The notes under the pieces are model-generated. The model was not told where the DNA came from. It worked only from the letters and a program-made list of their open reading frames with translations, and made no database searches. Source: Pseudomonadota bacterium (lineage in GTDB: Bacteria; Pseudomonadota; Alphaproteobacteria; Sphingomonadales; Sphingomonadaceae). From it: a DNA stretch of 64,000 bases. This document shows, one piece after another, positions 51,001 to 58,990 of this stretch. Position numbers and translations under genes: made by a program. The stretch spans positions 43,658-107,657 of the forward strand of contig JAEXAW010000022.1 in NCBI GenBank assembly GCA_023458055.1, given 5' to 3'. Position 1 is the first letter of the stretch. Each line of letters begins with the position of its first letter.

Positions 51001-53185
51001 GCTTGCCGCCTATCAGCGCACGATGAATGGTGTGAAGGCCGAATATCGCAGCAAGAATGTCGCGGTGAGCGCATTCGCAGCCGATACGCCGTTCCGCTCC
51101 AACCGCGAAGAATTGCAAGGGTCGGGTCTGACCGGCCCCTATCAGTTGGCGCGCCGCGACATCTTGGCGAACAGCGAGCGCATCACCATCGAAACCCGCG
51201 ACCGTCTCCATAGCGAGCGCATCCTGCAACAGACGGTGCTGATGCGGAATGTCGATTATGACATGGATTATCGCGCCGGAACCTTGCGCTTCCGCGAGCC
51301 GGTGCTGAGCCGTGACAGCGATTTGAACCCGCAGTTCATCGTCGCGACATATGAGGTGGACGGCGTCGGGAGCCGCGCGCTCAACGCTGGTGGCCGCGCC
51401 AGCTGGACCAGCGATGATGAAAAACTGCGCGTCGGTGCGAGCGCCGTTCATGACGAAAATGACATGTCGAAGACCAATCTTGGCGGGGTCGATATCCGCT
51501 ATCGCCCCGATGTTTCGACCGAAGTTCGCGCGGAGTTCGCCGTCAGCGATGCGCAGGCCAAGAGTGCCGGAACCGAAGACAACAGCGCCAATGCCTGGCT
51601 GATCGAAGCCGAACATCATAGCAGCAGATTCGATATGCTCGCTTATCTGCGCCAGCGTCAGGCCGGGTTCGGCGTCGGGCAGCTCAACCGTTCGGAAGAT
51701 GCAACCCGCAAGTTCGGATTCGATGGCCGCGTGCGATTGAACCGCGCCCTGTCGCTTTCGGCGAGCGGGTGGCAGGAAGATTTCCTCGACACCGATATGC
51801 AACGCCGTGCGGGTCGCCTGATCGGCGAATATCGGACCGGCAATTCGAGCCTGCGCGCCGGGCTCACCTACGCGCATGACCGGATTGCCGATGGCAGCGT
51901 CAAGGAATCGACGCTTGTCCAGATCGGCGGCAGCCAGCGCTTGTTCGGCAACAGGCTCGAACTCGACGCCCAGACCGACTTTGCACTCGGCGGCAAGGAT
52001 GACAGTATCGACTTTCCTGCCCGCCACCGCATCGGCGCGCGCTATGGCGTGTCGCAGGACGTCAACCTCATCGCCAGCTATGAAATGGCCGAAGGTGGCA
52101 GCATCAAGGCGCGCACCTTGCGCGCCGGATTTGACGTCAAGCCTTGGGCCGGTGCCCGCATCACCGCAAGCGGCAATCAGCAGGATATTCTCGACTATGG
52201 CCCGCGCAGCTACGCCGCATTCGGCTTGGCGCAGAGCGTGCAACTGTCCAAATATCTCACCGCGGATTTTACCGTCGATGCCAACAAGACATTGAGCGGC
52301 ATCGACCGTGCCGCCGTGATGAACCCGGATCATCCGGTGGCCTCGGGCGGCCATCTCGGGGCGAACGGCCTCATCGCCGAAGATTTTGTCGCGGTGACGG
52401 CGGGCGCGACCTACCGCAGCGACCGCTGGACAACCACCGCGCGCGCCGAATATCGCAATGGTGAGGAGACCAACCGCTATGGCCTCACCTTCGGCGCGCT
52501 GCGGCGGATCAGCGAAGGTCGGAATTTCGGCGCGCTCTTCACCCTTGCCCGCGCCAATTCGAAGGATGGCGGTCCCTCGACACAGGCGATAGATCTCCAA
52601 CTATCATGGGCCAACCGCCCGGAGAAAGGCCGTTTGGCCTGGCTCAACAAGCTGGAACTGCGCGATGACCGGGTGTGGAATGCCATTGCCGGTGCGCCGG
52701 GTCCGATTGGGGGGCCGGCCCTTACGCTCAATGGCGATCACAGCTCGCGCCGGATTCTTAACAGCCTCAGCCTCAATCTGGTGCCGGTGGGTGAACGCGG
52801 CAACGGCGAGGCCGCGTTTTTCGAGCGCGGCGAATATAGCTTCTTCTGGGGCAGCCGCTATGTCTCCGACCGCTTTGGCACCGATGACATCGACGGCTTT
52901 TCCAACATTTTCGGCGGCGATTTCCGGTTCGACGTCAACAGCATGATCGACATCGGCGCGGCGGGCAGCGTGCGGCTTACGGGATGGGGCGATCAGATCG
53001 CCTTTTCGGGCGGCCCCGCTGTCGGTATCACGCCGTTCCAGAATGCGTGGGTCTCGCTCGGCTATAATTTCACTGGCTATCGCGACCGCGATTTTGAAGA
53101 GGCGCGCTATACCCGCAGCGGCGCCTATGCGACTTTCCGCTTCAAATTCGACCAGAACAGCTTTTCAGGCCTCGGCCTCGAATAA
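48095..53185 (+). CDS. Giant DUF11/SdrD-B-like outer-membrane beta-barrel protein D
   Basis: A 1696-residue protein. Residues 1-32 form a signal peptide (SVLKKAALVLLAAQALALGP, cut at VRA-QN), followed by an N-terminal motif also seen in A and C (IIRNVASAQWDV, VRSNEVRIQT). A DUF11 domain lies near 365-487 (LRKLASTTTALPGDAVQYRI), then an SdrD-B/carboxypeptidase-regulatory-like domain near 492-558 (VRVMLEDGSYTVTDNEGRYH). The final ~840 residues (from about 850) alternate polar and aromatic/hydrophobic residues with strand-turn repeats, for example RKLYLRLERPQFYALFGDYD, RNVDYDMDYRAGTLRFREPV, and a last strand GAYATFRFKFDQNSFSG, strongly suggesting a large outer-membrane barrel. No TonB box is evident. 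It follows C by 49 bases. Role unknown; surface scaffold or exporter are inferences. Confidence 0.82.
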   Translation: MFGLNRSVLKKAALVLLAAQALALGPFAVRAQNIIRNVASAQWDVHGQPVTVRSNEVRIQTIVPTSTPDIATYRFGSGPGSITAPLAPTPCTGNAGPQTLTPRGAFAGIATNPAMLRPETLFTAGEPVIVGLSAASANHDARAIDTLEVIVTTTTGDRETVTLSESAANSGQFFGLLQTRRTPPALERGDCALSVEPGATVPLTVTSATDPSLAATATIRFLVDPYGISFDSGDGAPVTGTSITIIDEATGQPATVYGDDGVSRFPATIITGQPVSDASGTTYAFPEGHYRFPFVAPGSYRLVVTPPSPFTAPSNAAPQDLTALRRPDGAPYAISDGSYGRSFTLADPAPVRVDIPLDRPGLPLTLRKLASTTTALPGDAVQYRITITNSDSVRATGPIVISDILPAAMRLRVNNVRYNGAPVTPAVEADGQHFSVSVPALAAGQSGLLTYLAEVRLDARAGDAINSATARDNRGSASNKADVAVRILRQEIGDKLTIIGRITTGACTVDPAKAPGIGGVRVMLEDGSYTVTDNEGRYHFEGVHPGTHVVQIDPSTLPLDREAVDCASNTRAAGNAISRFVEGRGGDLKRADFRAVAGTPRPSTNAAAPVHDKAASDPEAAGANRDWFAGQTAGVEWLFPEPDHNPRTKAVRVAIKHLATQKVELSVNGKPVDPIAFDGTRKSADNSFAVSLWRGIEIGDDDTGMTARVIDVNGVTVQQLSRTVHYSVAPMRAELVRDKSLLVADGVTRPIIAVRLTDRDGRPVKHGLVGDYSVPAPYSPAIEADTQQARQMSGLEVARAVWRVDGDQGIAYIELEPTTASGSLPITFNFKDGEVSRSQTVDMWLDPGKRPWTVVGFAAGTLGYNTLDGRMEKLAGKVDDLDTDARLALYAKGRVQGKWLMTLAYDSDKDVDNERLHGVINPTAYYTIYADKSQTRYDAASVRKLYLRLERPQFYALFGDYDTNMGETQLAAYQRTMNGVKAEYRSKNVAVSAFAADTPFRSNREELQGSGLTGPYQLARRDILANSERITIETRDRLHSERILQQTVLMRNVDYDMDYRAGTLRFREPVLSRDSDLNPQFIVATYEVDGVGSRALNAGGRASWTSDDEKLRVGASAVHDENDMSKTNLGGVDIRYRPDVSTEVRAEFAVSDAQAKSAGTEDNSANAWLIEAEHHSSRFDMLAYLRQRQAGFGVGQLNRSEDATRKFGFDGRVRLNRALSLSASGWQEDFLDTDMQRRAGRLIGEYRTGNSSLRAGLTYAHDRIADGSVKESTLVQIGGSQRLFGNRLELDAQTDFALGGKDDSIDFPARHRIGARYGVSQDVNLIASYEMAEGGSIKARTLRAGFDVKPWAGARITASGNQQDILDYGPRSYAAFGLAQSVQLSKYLTADFTVDANKTLSGIDRAAVMNPDHPVASGGHLGANGLIAEDFVAVTAGATYRSDRWTTTARAEYRNGEETNRYGLTFGALRRISEGRNFGALFTLARANSKDGGPSTQAIDLQLSWANRPEKGRLAWLNKLELRDDRVWNAIAGAPGPIGGPALTLNGDHSSRRILNSLSLNLVPVGERGNGEAAFFERGEYSFFWGSRYVSDRFGTDDIDGFSNIFGGDFRFDVNSMIDIGAAGSVRLTGWGDQIAFSGGPAVGITPFQNAWVSLGYNFTGYRDRDFEEARYTRSGAYATFRFKFDQNSFSGLGLE

Positions 53186-53469
53186 AGCTTTCCTACAAGG
53201 TCCGACCCTGCTCAATTTTCGGGTCGGTGGATTACGAATCGGCGTGATCCGTAGGTGTGGGCCCGACCCGGCGCGAAAAAGAGGTAAGAGATTTTATGGG
53301 ACGGACAATGGCCATCAATAGCGACATGGATGCGTTCCTGTGCGTCGCATCAGGCTGTCGCGACCGAAGCCGTTAAAAGTTACAAAAGTTACACTGGTGA
53401 CCATAACAAAAAAGATGACACCCTGTAACTATTGTAACTTTTAAAACGGTCTGAACGACCCGTCAGCCG
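53186..53469. other. Intergenic region between convergent surface-protein and BCKDH genes
   Basis: About 280 bases between convergent genes. CCGACCC (53202-53208) and GGGTCGG (53221-53227) form a stem that may end the surface-protein message, without a T tract. The right half holds the inverted repeat described separately. A 26-codon frame from the ATG at 53296 has no support. Confidence 0.5.
53370..53449. repeat. AAAGTTACA inverted repeat
   Basis: CCGTTAAAAGTTACAAAAGT (53370-53389, continuing TACA) is mirrored by TGTAACTATTGTAACTTTTA (53424-53443, continuing AAACGG). Each arm contains the direct repeat GTTACA twice at a ten-base period. The 30-base centre is unrelated. It lies 20 bases after the E2 gene end, so it could act as its terminator or be a small mobile repeat. 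Confidence 0.75.
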
Positions 53470-54783
53470 TCAATCGGCGAACAGCAGAACCGGCGTTTCG
53501 AGGAGCTTCTTGAGCGCCTGAATATAGCTCGCGGCATCCCAGCCATCGACGACGCGGTGGTCGCAGCTGATCGAAATATTCATCAGCTTGGCGCGGACAA
53601 TATCATCGCCTTGGAAGATCGGACGTTCGACAATCTTGTTGGGGCCGATGATCGCAACTTCGGGGCGGTTGATTACCGGCGTTGTTGCAATCCCGCCCAA
53701 GGGGCCGAGCGAAGTGATGGTGAGTGTCGACCCGCTCAATTCCTCGCTTTTCGCTTTACCCGAACGGGCGGCATCGGCGAGGCGGCTGATTTCGCTGGCG
53801 AGTTGCCAGACATTCTTGGCTTGGGCGTCGCGGATAACGGGAACCATGAGCCCCGCATCGGTCTGCGTCGCCATCCCCAGATGGACCGCGCCATAGCGGG
53901 TCACAATGCCCGCTTCATCATCGAAGCGCGCATTGATCATCGGAAATTCGGGGATCGTCTTGCAGATCGCAACGATGAGGAGGGGCAACATGGTAAGCTT
54001 GGGCCGCTCGCCGCGATTGGCGTTGAGGTCAGAGCGCATATCTTCGAGCGCGGTCACATCGACCTCCTCAACATAGGTGAAATGCGGGATATTGCGCTTG
54101 GACGCTGCCATATTATCGGCAATGCGGCGGCGCATGCCAATGACCTTGATCGGCTCGTCCGCGCGGGCTGCGGCGGCGGGACGATAACCTTGCCCGCTTC
54201 CATAAGCGAGGAAGGCATCAAGGTCGCTGTGACGGATGCGGCCATCGGCAGCGGGTTTGACCTGCGCAAGGTCGATGTGCAGTTCCTTCGCGCGCTGGCG
54301 GACGGCGGGGGATGCAAGGACCTTGGCGGCGGCGACAGGGGTTGGCGCGGGCGCCGCGACCGGCTCCGGTGCCGCCGCAAGTTCAGGATGGCCTTTGGGC
54401 GCGTCGGGCGCGGCCATGCCCTCCTCGATGAGCTCAACGCCGGGGTTCTCGGCCTCGAGCGCGGCTTCGCTCATCGGACCGGGCGCTGCGATATCCTCAT
54501 GCGCGGGCTCGGCTTCCTTGGCGTCTTCCTCGGCCTCTTCGCCTTCGGTTTCGATCACGATCAGCGTCGATCCGATTGCGATCACATCGCCGACCTCGCC
54601 CGCGACTTCGAGGACGGTGCCCGAAACCGGCGCTTCCATTTCGACCGTCGCCTTGTCGGTCATCATGTCGGCAATCTGCTGGTCTTCCTCGACGCGGTCG
54701 CCAACCTTGACGTGCCATGCAACGATTTCCGCTTCGGCAATGCCTTCGCCGATATCGGGGAGTTTGAAGGTAAAACGGGCCAT
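53470..54783 (-). CDS. bkdB: Branched-chain 2-oxoacid dehydrogenase E2 (dihydrolipoamide acyltransferase)
   Basis: A 437-residue E2 core protein. The lipoyl domain (residues 1-80) has the acceptor lysine in MMTDKATVEMEAPVSGTV; an acidic linker (EGEEAEEDAKEAEPAHEDIA) and Pro/Ala linker follow; the E3/E1-binding domain is near 160-200 (ASPAVRQRAKELHIDL, DLDAFLAYG); the catalytic domain ends with SCDHRVVDGWDAASYIQALK, including the HxxxDG active site. It transfers acyl groups to CoA in valine, leucine and isoleucine breakdown. Third gene of the E1alpha-E1beta-E2 operon; no E3 is in the window. It depends on LipA (1587-2513). Confidence 0.93.
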   Translation of the reverse strand: MARFTFKLPDIGEGIAEAEIVAWHVKVGDRVEEDQQIADMMTDKATVEMEAPVSGTVLEVAGEVGDVIAIGSTLIVIETEGEEAEEDAKEAEPAHEDIAAPGPMSEAALEAENPGVELIEEGMAAPDAPKGHPELAAAPEPVAAPAPTPVAAAKVLASPAVRQRAKELHIDLAQVKPAADGRIRHSDLDAFLAYGSGQGYRPAAAARADEPIKVIGMRRRIADNMAASKRNIPHFTYVEEVDVTALEDMRSDLNANRGERPKLTMLPLLIVAICKTIPEFPMINARFDDEAGIVTRYGAVHLGMATQTDAGLMVPVIRDAQAKNVWQLASEISRLADAARSGKAKSEELSGSTLTITSLGPLGGIATTPVINRPEVAIIGPNKIVERPIFQGDDIVRAKLMNISISCDHRVVDGWDAASYIQALKKLLETPVLLFAD

Positions 54784-54786
54784 CGA

Positions 54787-55860
54787 TCAGTCCTTCATAA
54801 TTTTTTGAATTGCCTGACCGATGCGGATCGGTCCGGGGAAATAGGCCCATTCCAGGCTGTGCGGATAGGGGGTGTCAAAGCCGGTCACACGCTCGACCGG
54901 CGCTTCGAGGTGGTAGAAGCAGCGCTCCTGCACGAGCGCCGCGAGTTCAGCGCCAAAGCCGCTGGTGCGCGTCGCTTCATGGACGATAAGGCAGCGCCCG
55001 GTCTTCTCGACCGACGCTTCGATCGCCTCGATATCAAGCGGCATCAGGGTGCGAAGGTCAATGATCTCGGCATCGACCTCCATCTCCTCGACAACGGTCT
55101 TCACCACATGAACCATGGTTCCATAGCAAAGCACGGTAAGCCCATCGCCCGGCCGGACGATATTCGCCTTGCCGAGCTCGATACGGTAATAGCCCTGCGG
55201 CACTTCGGCGGCCTCGAACTTGGCCCAGGCTTCAACAGGGCGGTCATAATAGCCGGAGAATGGCCCGTTATAGATGCGCTTGGGCTCGAAAAAGAGCACC
55301 GGATCATTATCCTCTATCGCCGCGATGAGGAGCCCCTTTGCGTCATAGGGGGTCGAGGGGATTACGGTTTTCAATCCGCTGACATGGGTAAAAATCCCTT
55401 CCGGCGACTGGCTATGCGTTTGCCCGCCGAAAATGCCCCCACCAAAGGGCGAGCGCACGGTGATCGGCGCGATAAAGTCATTGGCCGAACGATACCGGAT
55501 TCGCGCCGCTTCACTGACCAGCTGGTCCATGGCGGGGTAGATATAATCGGCGAACTGGATTTCAGGGATCGGCCGCATGCCATAAGCGCACATGCCAACT
55601 GCGACCCCGATGATACCGCATTCGGTGATCGGCGTATCGAACACCCGGGTCTTGCCATATTTCTCCTGCAGCCCAGCAGTCGCACGGAACACACCGCCGA
55701 AATAGCCCACATCTTCGCCGAGGATGCAGGTCATCGGATCGCGCGCAAGCATCACGTCCATCGCATTGTTGATCGCTTCGATCATGTTCATGCGCTTGGT
55801 GGAGTTGGCCTCGCCCCCCTCACCTGCCGACACGTCAGCGACCATCATTTCTTCGCCCAT
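54787..55860 (-). CDS. bkdA2: Branched-chain 2-oxoacid dehydrogenase E1 beta subunit
   Basis: A 357-residue thiamine-diphosphate enzyme subunit forming alpha2beta2 with the upstream gene product. Marks: AMDVMLARDPMTCILGEDVGY with the conserved Glu, GIIGVAVGMCAYGMRPIPEI, FADYIYPAMDQLVSEAARIR, SPFGGGIFGGQTHSQSPEGI and the C-terminal EASVEKTGRCLIVHEATRTS. It overlaps the end of the E1alpha gene by 16 bases and ends three bases before E2. Confidence 0.94.
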   Translation of the reverse strand: MGEEMMVADVSAGEGGEANSTKRMNMIEAINNAMDVMLARDPMTCILGEDVGYFGGVFRATAGLQEKYGKTRVFDTPITECGIIGVAVGMCAYGMRPIPEIQFADYIYPAMDQLVSEAARIRYRSANDFIAPITVRSPFGGGIFGGQTHSQSPEGIFTHVSGLKTVIPSTPYDAKGLLIAAIEDNDPVLFFEPKRIYNGPFSGYYDRPVEAWAKFEAAEVPQGYYRIELGKANIVRPGDGLTVLCYGTMVHVVKTVVEEMEVDAEIIDLRTLMPLDIEAIEASVEKTGRCLIVHEATRTSGFGAELAALVQERCFYHLEAPVERVTGFDTPYPHSLEWAYFPGPIRIGQAIQKIMKD

Positions 55861-57128
55861 TTGACGTCCCTTTCATTGATGGCCTGCGCGCATTGTTCCT
55901 TCAGATGCCAAGGCATTTCTTCGAACACGTCCTCGAACATGGTTTCAAACGGCTGGTGCATGCCATGACCAAGAATACCGTTCTTTTCGGCTTCCTTGCC
56001 CGCCGCCTTGACCATTTCTGCAAGTTCGAGGTCCATGGCAGCGTGACGTTCATCGTCCCACACACCTTCGTCAATAAGGTGCGCCTTCATCCGTGCGATC
56101 GGATCTCCCAGAGGCCACGCGCTGCGTTCGTCGGCGCTGCGATAGGCGCTTGGATCATCCGAGGTCGAATGGCCTTCGGCGCGATAGGTGAAATGCTCGA
56201 TCAGCGTCGGCCCCTGATTGGTCCGCGCGCGCTCTGCTGCCCATTGTGTCGCAGCATAAACCGCAAGCGGATCATTGCCGTCGATACGCAGCCCTGCAAT
56301 GCCATAACCGATGGCTCGCGCCGCAAATGTCGTCCGCTCAGCCCCGGCAAAGCCCGAGAAGGACGAAATCGCCCATTGATTGTTGACGACGTTAAAGATG
56401 ACCGGGGCGTTATAAACGGTCGCAAAAGTCAGCGCGCTGTGGAAGTCGCCTTCCGCAGTCGACCCTTCGCCGCACCAGACGGCCGCGATGCGGCTATCGC
56501 CTTTGGCCGCGCTCGCCATCGCATACCCTACCGCCTGAGGATATTGGGTCGCAAGATTGCCCGAGATCGAGAAGAAGCCATATTCCCGGCTCGAATACAT
56601 GATTGGCAATTGCCGCCCTTTGAGCGCGTCACCCTTGTTCGAATAAATCTGGTTGATCATCTCGACCAGCGGATAGTTGCGGGTGATCAAAATGCCCTGC
56701 TGGCGATAGCTCGGGAAGCACATATCATCACGGTCAAGCGCCATCGTAGCGGCCACCGCAACGGCTTCTTCCCCGGTACATTTCATATAGAAGCTGGTCT
56801 TGCCCTGTCGCTGTGCCCGGTACATCCGATCATCGAACGCCCGTACCAGCGCCATATAGCGCAGCATGGCAAGTTTATGCTCGTTGGAAAGGCGCGGGTT
56901 CCACGGTCCTACAGTCTTGTTGTCGTCGTCGAGAACGCGGATCAGCGTGTAGGCCAGCTGATGGATATCCGCCGGAACCACATTTTCGGGCGGACGAGGT
57001 ACCGATCCGGCTGGCGGAATGACGAAATCGCTAAAGTCGGCCTCGTCCCCGGGACGAAAGCGCGGTTCGGGCACATGCAGCGACAAAGGCGGCAAGTTAC
57101 TGCGCGGGCGCGTATGCGAATCAGGCAT
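55845..57128 (-). CDS. bkdA1: Branched-chain 2-oxoacid dehydrogenase E1 alpha subunit
   Basis: A 427-residue catalytic subunit. The thiamine-diphosphate motif is CGEGSTAEGDFHSALTFATV ending VVNNQWAIS, a GEG variant of the usual GDG. Other marks: RYMALVRAFDDRMYRAQRQG, YMKCTGEEAVAVAATMALDR, FPSYRQQGILITR and TYRAEGHSTSDDPSAYR with the phosphorylation-loop-like serine. Start at 57128 has GAGAGGA six bases upstream; upstream in-frame Met codons lack one. First gene of the operon. Confidence 0.94.
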   Translation of the reverse strand: MPDSHTRPRSNLPPLSLHVPEPRFRPGDEADFSDFVIPPAGSVPRPPENVVPADIHQLAYTLIRVLDDDNKTVGPWNPRLSNEHKLAMLRYMALVRAFDDRMYRAQRQGKTSFYMKCTGEEAVAVAATMALDRDDMCFPSYRQQGILITRNYPLVEMINQIYSNKGDALKGRQLPIMYSSREYGFFSISGNLATQYPQAVGYAMASAAKGDSRIAAVWCGEGSTAEGDFHSALTFATVYNAPVIFNVVNNQWAISSFSGFAGAERTTFAARAIGYGIAGLRIDGNDPLAVYAATQWAAERARTNQGPTLIEHFTYRAEGHSTSDDPSAYRSADERSAWPLGDPIARMKAHLIDEGVWDDERHAAMDLELAEMVKAAGKEAEKNGILGHGMHQPFETMFEDVFEEMPWHLKEQCAQAINERDVKWAKK

Positions 57129-57272
57129 CGGCAATCCTCTCGAGACGAATGGCTTGTTTATTCGTCCCATAGCGGAATCAGTCGGGACATACCATTTCGA
57201 ATATTTCAACTATGCGACATATTATTACAAAGCAGCCCCATGTGCAATCGGCTGCCTTGCCATCTCAACGCA

Positions 57273-58208
57273 TTAAACCGCCACCGGTGCCGCGATATGC
57301 GCCTGAGGCTTATAATCCACCACCTCGAAATCATCGAGTTGGTAATCGAATATGCTGTCAGGCGTACGGTTGATGAGCAACCGCGGGCTTCCACCGGGCG
57401 TACGCGACAATTGCTCTTCCACCAAATCCTTGTGGTTGAGATAAAGATGCACATCACCGCCGTTCCAGATTACCTCATGGGCCTCGAGCCCAGTCTGCTG
57501 CGCGAACATTCGGGTCATCATTGTCAGCCCAAAGATATTGAAGGCAAAGCCAAGTCCCAGATCACAACTGCGTTGGAAAAGCAGGCCGGAAAGCTTGTTA
57601 CCGGCGACATGAAATTGGTAAGTCATGTGACAGGGCGGCAATGCCATGCCGTCGAGCTCCGCCACATTCCAACCGGTAAAGATGTGGCGCCGCGATCCCG
57701 GATTGTCCGTAAGGCCGCGCACAAGATCGGCAATCTGGTTGATGCCCTGTTCGGTGCGGACATAATGCCCTTCGGTGTCGAACGGCACATAGCGCGGCCA
57801 ATTCACCCATTGCGCGCCATATACCGGCCCCAAATCGCCCCAAGCGATGGCAAACGCGTCATCACTCAATATCCGTGCTTCGAAAGCGTCGCGGTCAATA
57901 TCCTCGCCCGTTTCGCGGCGATAACGATCCAGCGGCCAATCGGTCCAGATATGCACACCTTGCTCAACCAGCGGCCGGATATTAGTGTTACCGGTCAGAA
58001 ACCACAACATTTCCCGAGCCGCCACTTTCCAATAGACTCGTTTGGTAGTGAGCAACGGAACGGCTTCGTCGGCCAACGAAAAACGCAAGGTTGCACCAAA
58101 TACCGAGCGAGTACCTACGCCAGTGCGGTCAACCCGTTCGTCACCATCCTCCCAGATGTGACGCATTAAGTCGAGATATTGCTGTTCATAATGGGGCGCG
58201 ACAGACAA
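57273..58208 (-). CDS. thyA: Thymidylate synthase
   Basis: Makes dTMP from dUMP using methylene-THF, 311 residues. Marks: HIWEDGDERVDRTGVGTRSV, LLTTKRVYWKVAAREMLWFL, DLGPVYGAQWVNW, the catalytic cysteine in LPPCHMTYQFHV, and LFQRSCDLGLGFAFNIFGLT. Start is TTG at 58208, with AGAGGA seven bases upstream, and no nearby ATG agrees with the family start. A dihydrofolate reductase gene is not adjacent in the window. Confidence 0.95.
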   Translation of the reverse strand: MSVAPHYEQQYLDLMRHIWEDGDERVDRTGVGTRSVFGATLRFSLADEAVPLLTTKRVYWKVAAREMLWFLTGNTNIRPLVEQGVHIWTDWPLDRYRRETGEDIDRDAFEARILSDDAFAIAWGDLGPVYGAQWVNWPRYVPFDTEGHYVRTEQGINQIADLVRGLTDNPGSRRHIFTGWNVAELDGMALPPCHMTYQFHVAGNKLSGLLFQRSCDLGLGFAFNIFGLTMMTRMFAQQTGLEAHEVIWNGGDVHLYLNHKDLVEEQLSRTPGGSPRLLINRTPDSIFDYQLDDFEVVDYKPQAHIAAPVAV

Positions 58209-58375
58209 TTACGAATCCTCTACACGAGCGGGTTGAGTGCTATAGCCCAAAGCCTCGAGCAACAAGGCCTGGATTATAAGAGGCTAATATAATTCAGCAA
58301 TCGCCGCGATTGGATCGTACCGCTCGAAGATTTGTTTGGCTTGCCTACCAACATTATAGCCATCATAATCGCACG

Positions 58376-58786
58376 ATGAATCCTCCCGGTGTTTCGAACC
58401 TGATCGGGCCTGCGTTTTTCAACCTGCCCTTTTTGGCGACTTTTGAAGCGCTCGCTATCAACACGCTATGCGCAAAGGATCGGGAGCATGTTGTTGTAGC
58501 GGGCTTCAATTGCGACGGCAGAATCATCTATTGGATCGAGCGCGCCGGCGACATAGCGGACGCGCCGATTGATCAAGAGGATATACTAACGATCTTGAGC
58601 GACCCTCGCGTTGTATCGATAGGGTTGGCCCACAATCATCCTTCCGGCGATCATAGGCCTAGCAGAGCCGATAAAGTAAGCACGCATAAACTGGTAGAAT
58701 TTTGTGCCCAGTCCGGCGTAAAGGTGGTCGAACATATAGTGATCGGCATCGTTTCTTCAGATCCGTTTTCGCTGCCACCGCGATAA
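58376..58786 (+). CDS. Stand-alone JAMM/RadC-like protein
   Basis: A protein of about 136 residues matching the C-terminal RadC (MPN/JAMM) domain. The zinc motif HNHPSGDHRPSRADK (H-x-H, then S and D) is intact near residues 88-103. The N-terminal helix-hairpin-helix of full RadC is absent and the start lacks a good ribosome site (ATG 58376; TTG 58310 in frame), so it may be a reduced or island-borne copy. RadC-like proteins are often on mobile elements; the activity is unproven. Confidence 0.75.
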   Translation: MNPPGVSNLIGPAFFNLPFLATFEALAINTLCAKDREHVVVAGFNCDGRIIYWIERAGDIADAPIDQEDILTILSDPRVVSIGLAHNHPSGDHRPSRADKVSTHKLVEFCAQSGVKVVEHIVIGIVSSDPFSLPPR

Positions 58787-58864
58787 TATTACACCGCGTT
58801 CGGGATTTTCCGAATTCAGGCTTGAAAGCGACGAAATCCGCTTCTATAGGACGCGCCTTGCTTC

Positions 58865-58887
58865 GACAGGTTGCGCCGCAACCTGTC
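58865..58887. other. Short perfect hairpin before tRNA-Pro
   Basis: GACAGGTTGCG and CGCAACCTGTC form a near-perfect 23-base palindrome ending six bases before the tRNA-Pro gene. It may be a terminator of the upstream RadC-like gene or a processing signal. Confidence 0.5.
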
Positions 58888-58893
58888 ATCGGT

Positions 58894-58970
58894 CGGGGAG
58901 TAGCTCAGCCTGGTAGAGCACTGTCTTCGGGAGGCAGGGGCCGGAGGTTCGAATCCTCTCTCCCCGACCA
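58894..58970 (+). tRNA. tRNA-Pro (CGG)
   Basis: A 77-base cloverleaf with encoded CCA. Acceptor CGGGGAG pairs with CTCCCCG, anticodon stem CTGTC/GGCAG surrounds loop TTCGGGA giving anticodon CGG, and the T arm is GGAGGTTCGAATCCTCT. It lies 20 bases from the end of the HlyD-type gene on the other strand. Confidence 0.95.
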
Positions 58971-58990
58971 ACTTATTTTTTGTACTTTGA

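Noticed and set aside
49763..52600. Minus-strand ORF of 945 codons inside the giant surface protein gene
   Set aside because: It lies wholly within the plus-strand reading frame that carries signal, DUF11 and barrel features; the minus frame has none.
53296..53376. 26-codon plus-strand frame starting ATGGGACGG after the giant surface gene
   Set aside because: Too short, with only a weak ribosome site, and overlapping the start of the inverted repeat.
53557..55968. Plus-strand ORF of 803 codons opposite the BCKDH genes
   Set aside because: It is a shadow of three well-identified minus-strand genes.
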